Assembly: GCA_020634035.1 (NCBI GenBank)
Contig: JACKCM010000004.1
Span: 124,001 to 188,000, forward strand
Direction: 5' to 3'
Origin: Candidatus Obscuribacterales bacterium
GTDB lineage: Bacteria > Cyanobacteriota > Vampirovibrionia > Obscuribacterales > Obscuribacteraceae
DNA: 64,000 nt
The notes under the pieces were generated by a model. That model was not told the DNA's origin and did not search any database. It was given only the letters and a program-made list of their open reading frames with translations. Shown piece after piece: positions 60,054-64,000 of this stretch (positions are counted from its first letter, which is position 1; each line of letters opens with the position of its first letter). Both the position numbers and the translations under genes were made by a program.

Positions 60054-61937
60054 ATGGACGGTAAATCTCTAGAAAAGCAGGACTTCGTTGAGGATATTTC
60101 TGCGGATCTTTGTATAGAGTCTGTGATCGGCGAAGATTCAGCGTTGCCGCAGATGGGCGATAGATTCGAGATTCTAGAGGTCCTTGGCTCCGGAGGCATG
60201 GGTTCTGTATATCGGGTAAAGGATCGCTCTATCGACGAAGAGTATGCGGTAAAGATTCTTAAGTCAGATATCGCCGCCAATAAACAGGCTGTCAAACGCT
60301 TCGAGCTGGAGGTTCGCGCTCAAGAATCTCTCAGTCATCCCAATCTTGTACCGGTACTCGGCCATGGGCATACCCTCGATGGGGCGCCTTACATGATTAT
60401 GGGCCTGAGCGAAGGGGTCTCTCTTGAAGCCGAGATTGCCCGGGGGCGAAAGTTCTCTGAAGACGAGGTTCTCTCTCTTGTAGAGCAGGTCGCCGAAGCA
60501 CTTTCCCATGCCCATTCAAAACGAATCGTCCATCGAGACATAAAGCCCGGCAATATTTTGTTGGAGAAAGATTTAGACGGAGGAGGCGAGCGAGTTAAGC
60601 TGGTTGATTTCGGCATCGCCAAGATAGACAGTAAGGCGGCTTCTTCTTCCGACAATACCATGACCACTGCCACCGGCGACTTCATTACCAGAACCGGAGA
60701 GTTCGTCGGTAGCCCCGACTATATGAGTCCGGAGCATTGTCTTGGTCAGAATGTGGATGAGAGGTCCGATATCTATTCTCTCGGTTGTGTGATAAACGAG
60801 ACGATTACAGGCGCACCGCCATTCAAGAGCGACAGTCCTGTTCAGGCGATTGTCGAACATCTCAACAATGATCCGGTTGTCGATTTCTCTTCTCAATATC
60901 CTGATTCAAAGCGCTTGAAAGAGATGGAGAAACTGGTACTCAAGTGCTTGAATAAAGATCCGGCCAATCGTTATAAGAACATGGAAGAACTTCTGGCTGA
61001 TTTAAGATTGATTAAAGAGAGCGGTAAGCTAAAAGCTACCAGAGCCGGTGCCTATGTTCCAGCCAGGCAGAAGAAGAGAGTATTCAGTCCGGTCACGATA
61101 GTGTCAATTTGTATTTTGATACTGGTCGCGCCATTTTTATATCAGTTCCTGGTATCACATTTTGTACAAGGACATACTGGAAAGAGAAACATTCTCAACG
61201 CAGGTTTTTTTGATCTAGAGCCTGAAGTCATAGAAAACACTGTCAAGATATACGAGCTAAAAGATGAGGCCGGACGCGTTATTTATTCTGCCTCCGCCAG
61301 TAATACCGGCTCGGCTCTGCGACGCGCTTTGCATGAAGCCATAAAATTCAAGATTCCATTGCGCAATGTGGTGATTCAAAACGCGGATCTAACCGACATG
61401 GACCTTTCTGGTGTATCCATGCCCGATGCCCGGTTCATAAAGACCAAGATGGAGAGTGTCAATTTATCCGGTGCAGATCTAAAAGGGGTACGCTTAACAG
61501 GCTGCCGAGCCGATCGAGCAAATTTGGAAGATGCTGATCTTTCTGCCGGGCAAATTCAGGGGACGACTTTCAAGGGCGCTCGATTTGCCCGGGCGAAGAT
61601 GAATCACATGATGATTGATACCAGTCGATTCGACCGGGCCGATATGCAGAAAGTCAGCCTTGTGAACACCTGTTTTCGAAACTCCAATCTCTCTGAAGTT
61701 ATCTTGAATAATGCTGTTATCACCACCAATGCAAGAGATCTGGTGCTGGCTTATCCGGAGAGAAACAGAGCAAGCTTCATTTCTGTCCAGTTTAAGAAGA
61801 CCAGTTTCATTGGAGCAAAACTAGCGAATGTTCTATTCAAGGGCTGCTATTTCGATGATACGATTCTGCCGGCCGATAGCGAGAAGAAATGCGAATTTAT
61901 CGACAATGATGGCAAAGTAAGGTTTCGGTTCTTTTAA
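60054..61937 (+). CDS. Ser/Thr protein kinase with pentapeptide-repeat tail
   Basis: From ATG 60054 the protein is 627 aa; an in-frame TTG at 59991 would add 21 atypical residues. The kinase domain is intact: GSGGMGSVY, Lys67 in YAVKIL, HRDIKPGN (Asp162), DFGIAK (185-187) and SPDYMSPEH. One transmembrane helix follows (VTIVSICILILVAPFLYQFLV). The C-terminal half has A(D/N)LxX pentapeptide repeats (ADLTDMDLSGVSMPDARF, VNLSGADLKGVRLTGCRADRANLEDADLS), forming a right-handed beta-helix, presumably extracytoplasmic. Its TAA overlaps the next kinase's ATG by 1 nt. Confidence 0.9.
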   Translation: MDGKSLEKQDFVEDISADLCIESVIGEDSALPQMGDRFEILEVLGSGGMGSVYRVKDRSIDEEYAVKILKSDIAANKQAVKRFELEVRAQESLSHPNLVPVLGHGHTLDGAPYMIMGLSEGVSLEAEIARGRKFSEDEVLSLVEQVAEALSHAHSKRIVHRDIKPGNILLEKDLDGGGERVKLVDFGIAKIDSKAASSSDNTMTTATGDFITRTGEFVGSPDYMSPEHCLGQNVDERSDIYSLGCVINETITGAPPFKSDSPVQAIVEHLNNDPVVDFSSQYPDSKRLKEMEKLVLKCLNKDPANRYKNMEELLADLRLIKESGKLKATRAGAYVPARQKKRVFSPVTIVSICILILVAPFLYQFLVSHFVQGHTGKRNILNAGFFDLEPEVIENTVKIYELKDEAGRVIYSASASNTGSALRRALHEAIKFKIPLRNVVIQNADLTDMDLSGVSMPDARFIKTKMESVNLSGADLKGVRLTGCRADRANLEDADLSAGQIQGTTFKGARFARAKMNHMMIDTSRFDRADMQKVSLVNTCFRNSNLSEVILNNAVITTNARDLVLAYPERNRASFISVQFKKTSFIGAKLANVLFKGCYFDDTILPADSEKKCEFIDNDGKVRFRFF

Positions 61938-64000
61938 TGGTCGAGCAGGATCTAACGGCGACAAATAGAGAGAAGCTGATTGACAGCTGTCCTTTCTGCG
62001 GCAAGTCCAGGAGAAGGCAAACACTTTTAGGGCTGATCGGGACTGGAGGAGGCGTCGATCGCTGTCGATGTTCCGGCCTGCGTCGAAAAGGCGATGTCCA
62101 GACTCTGTATGAAAGAAACCGGCAGACGTTTTATGAATCTTCTGAAGAGGAGGATTCGTCAGAGTTGCCGGATCTTGGCGAGGACTTTCAGATTCTCGAA
62201 TTGCTCGGGTCCGGAGCCATGGGTGTGGTCTATCGTGTAAAGCAGATATCGCAGAAAGAAGAGTATGCGGTTAAGGTAATGCGCGCTGAGGTCTCTCGCG
62301 ACAAGCAACTGGTGAAGCGCTTCAAGCTAGAGGCTAAGGCTGTGGAAAGTCTTGATCATCCAAACTTAATACCGGTTTTCGGCCAGGGTAAAGCCAGGGG
62401 TAAGTCCGATGAAGAGTTGCCCTATCTTTTGATGGGATTGAGCCGGGGCGAGAGCTTAAAGTCCCTTCTAAAAAAAGGAGAACGCTTCGATAAAGAGAGA
62501 ATTCTGAATATTATGGTTCAAGTCGCAGAAGCGCTTGCCCATGCCCACGCAAACGGCATCATTCATCGTGATATCAAGCCATCTAATATCATGATCGAAA
62601 AGAATGAGCTTGGAGAAGACCATGTCAAAGTGCTGGATTTCAGCATCGCTAAAGTCAATCCGGTGGAGAATCGAGTCGGTCAGGGTCTGACTATGACCGG
62701 AGAGTTTCTTGGAACACCTGCTTATATGAGTCCGGAGAGTTGTATCGGCCGAGCTGTGGACGAGAGGTCGGATCTATATTCTTTCGGTTGTGTATTCTAT
62801 GAATTGCTTATGGGCGCGCCACCATTTGCAGGGCATAATCCGGTGCAGATCATCGTCGATCATATTAACACGACTCCGGCATCACTGCCTCAGGACCGGG
62901 GCAAAGGCAGCGATCTGGAGAGGTTCGTGATGAAGCTCTTGAGAAAGGAGCCCTCTGATCGTTATCAATCTATCGCTGAAATGTTGGTCGACTTGAAAGC
63001 CTTGAAAGAAGGGAAGAAAGTCAAGATCAAGGAAGCGGCCAAAGTTATCGATGAGAAGCGTGAAGCCATGGTAGCAGTCGGCATAATTTTTCTGACCCTC
63101 TGTCTGGTTCTTGCTCCGGGGATCTATTTTCTCGGCTTCATGCAAGAGAATCGTGCATATGATCCTCGTAGTCACATTGCCCAGTTGAAGTTAGACAAAG
63201 CGCAGGTGTCAGTGTCTTCCAGCCCTAGCGCAGAAGCAGCAGGGCCGGTTACGTATGAACTCAAGAACGAATTTAAAGAAGTTATCTATAAAGCTGTGGG
63301 AAGAGATCGCAATGACGCTATTCGAGGCGCTGTTCAGGGAGCTGTCAAAGCCAAGGTCAGCCTTCGTGGTGTGCATCTCGACAATGTCGATCTCAGTAAT
63401 CTCAATCTGGAGGGCGCGGACTTTGCCGGTGCTCGTTTCCTTTCGGTTGATCTAACATCCACCAATTTAAAAAACGTAAACTTTATGAACGCGAGACTGA
63501 GTCGCTGCCGGGCGTCGAATGCCGATTTCGAGAACTGCGATTTTTCGGACTGCAACTTTCAGCAAGTTGCCCTCGAGAAGAGCCATCTTGCAAACTGCAA
63601 ATTTCAGGAGTCTCAGTTTTTTGATGCCATCCTCAACGGTGCCGATTGCACTGGTGCGAAATTTGTTCAAGCCAATTTCAGGAATTCGCAGCTTCTCAAT
63701 ACCGCTTTTGCCGATGCAAGTATCGAACAGAGTAACTTCACCAATTCCCCCTGTGGGGGTGCTGATTTTAGTAGATCTACAATGTATAGAGTCTCTTACT
63801 TCAAGAGCAAGATCTCAAATGTTCGCTTTGCCGACTCTAAATTGAATAATGTGAGTTATGAAAGCTGTTTCGGTACCAATGTCGATTTCAATGGCTGTGT
63901 CGCCGAGCAGTTGAGTTTTAAGAACAGCAGCTTCACCAACTCCGATTTCAGAAACAGCAAACTGAATTCATTTATCAGTAGCGGTTCGAATTTCGAGCAG
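61937..64000 (+). CDS. Ser/Thr protein kinase with zinc-finger start and pentapeptide tail (3' end outside window)
   Basis: The frame is open from ATG 61937 to the window end. Cys motifs (CPFCG...CRCSG) start the protein. The kinase domain follows with GSGAMGVVY, YAVKVM, HRDIKPSN and TPAYMSPES, but the metal-binding motif reads LDFSIAK instead of DFG. A transmembrane helix (MVAVGIIFLTLCLVLAPGIYF) and a long pentapeptide series follow (VDLSNLNLEGADFAGARF, ADFENCDFSDCNFQQVAL). It is coupled to the preceding paralogous kinase by a TAATG overlap; the two probably act together. Confidence 0.88.
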   Translation, partial: MVEQDLTATNREKLIDSCPFCGKSRRRQTLLGLIGTGGGVDRCRCSGLRRKGDVQTLYERNRQTFYESSEEEDSSELPDLGEDFQILELLGSGAMGVVYRVKQISQKEEYAVKVMRAEVSRDKQLVKRFKLEAKAVESLDHPNLIPVFGQGKARGKSDEELPYLLMGLSRGESLKSLLKKGERFDKERILNIMVQVAEALAHAHANGIIHRDIKPSNIMIEKNELGEDHVKVLDFSIAKVNPVENRVGQGLTMTGEFLGTPAYMSPESCIGRAVDERSDLYSFGCVFYELLMGAPPFAGHNPVQIIVDHINTTPASLPQDRGKGSDLERFVMKLLRKEPSDRYQSIAEMLVDLKALKEGKKVKIKEAAKVIDEKREAMVAVGIIFLTLCLVLAPGIYFLGFMQENRAYDPRSHIAQLKLDKAQVSVSSSPSAEAAGPVTYELKNEFKEVIYKAVGRDRNDAIRGAVQGAVKAKVSLRGVHLDNVDLSNLNLEGADFAGARFLSVDLTSTNLKNVNFMNARLSRCRASNADFENCDFSDCNFQQVALEKSHLANCKFQESQFFDAILNGADCTGAKFVQANFRNSQLLNTAFADASIEQSNFTNSPCGGADFSRSTMYRVSYFKSKISNVRFADSKLNNVSYESCFGTNVDFNGCVAEQLSFKNSSFTNSDFRNSKLNSFISSGSNFEQ

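Overview
The window is a gene-dense bacterial chromosome segment of roughly even GC content. Strands switch often, and signal-peptide-bearing TPR proteins are common. Five eukaryote-like Ser/Thr kinases carry a C-terminal leucine-rich or pentapeptide-repeat sensor. This mix, with secreted DUF4384 proteins, a caspase-like protease and Tad-type pseudopilins, is most consistent with a non-photosynthetic cyanobacterial relative (Melainabacteria/Vampirovibrionia, Obscuribacterales-like). That placement is inference from gene content. No rRNA or other phylogenetic marker apart from proS is present.

Layout. 1-12.2 kb: a truncated Ser/Thr kinase, an AIM24-like protein, an M48 protease, two TPR proteins, a beta-helix protein, tRNA-Arg(UCU), a DUF429 protein, a degenerate trypsin-like/DUF4388/DUF4384 membrane protein and a secreted DUF4384 protein. 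12.2-18 kb: small membrane proteins, a lipoprotein, a class-V aminotransferase-fold enzyme, a YheT-type hydrolase and an Old Yellow Enzyme family oxidoreductase. 18-24.4 kb: a leftward run (caspase-TPR, DCC-family, rhodanese, TPR), a papain-fold-like protein and a transposase-derived gene without its catalytic core. 24.5-28.5 kb: a Gly/Tyr-rich secreted protein, a small gene with its own terminator, a GC-rich non-coding stretch that looks like a large structured RNA, and a TPR membrane protein. 29-32.4 kb: three Tad-like pseudopilin genes. 32.4-37.5 kb: a leftward kinase-UDG-kinase-TPR operon. 37.5-44.3 kb: secreted and membrane proteins of unknown role, including a possible papain-like protein.

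44.3-50.8 kb is the most interesting block. It is a tightly overlapping leftward operon: DUF2064/TIGR04282 transferase, methylthioribose-kinase-like kinase, GrdB-family protein interrupted by an in-frame UGA, nucleoside hydrolase, TVP38 membrane protein, mercuric-reductase-like flavoprotein and TIGR04283 glycosyltransferase. The UGA sits where a UxxC selenocysteine redox motif would be, and a hairpin compatible with a bacterial SECIS follows it. The gene set suggests arsenosugar-type, or more broadly 5'-modified-ribose, metabolism. Divergent from it is proS, whose leader holds a good promoter, a short ORF with three Pro codons and mutually exclusive hairpins ending in an intrinsic terminator, which together fit classical attenuation.

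52.8-64 kb: a PQQ-like propeller, a DoxX protein, a short-chain dehydrogenase, a small membrane protein whose Shine-Dalgarno is buried in a hairpin, a large VIT/vWA-like membrane protein, a SixA phosphatase, and two adjacent kinases with pentapeptide-repeat tails, the second cut off by the window end.
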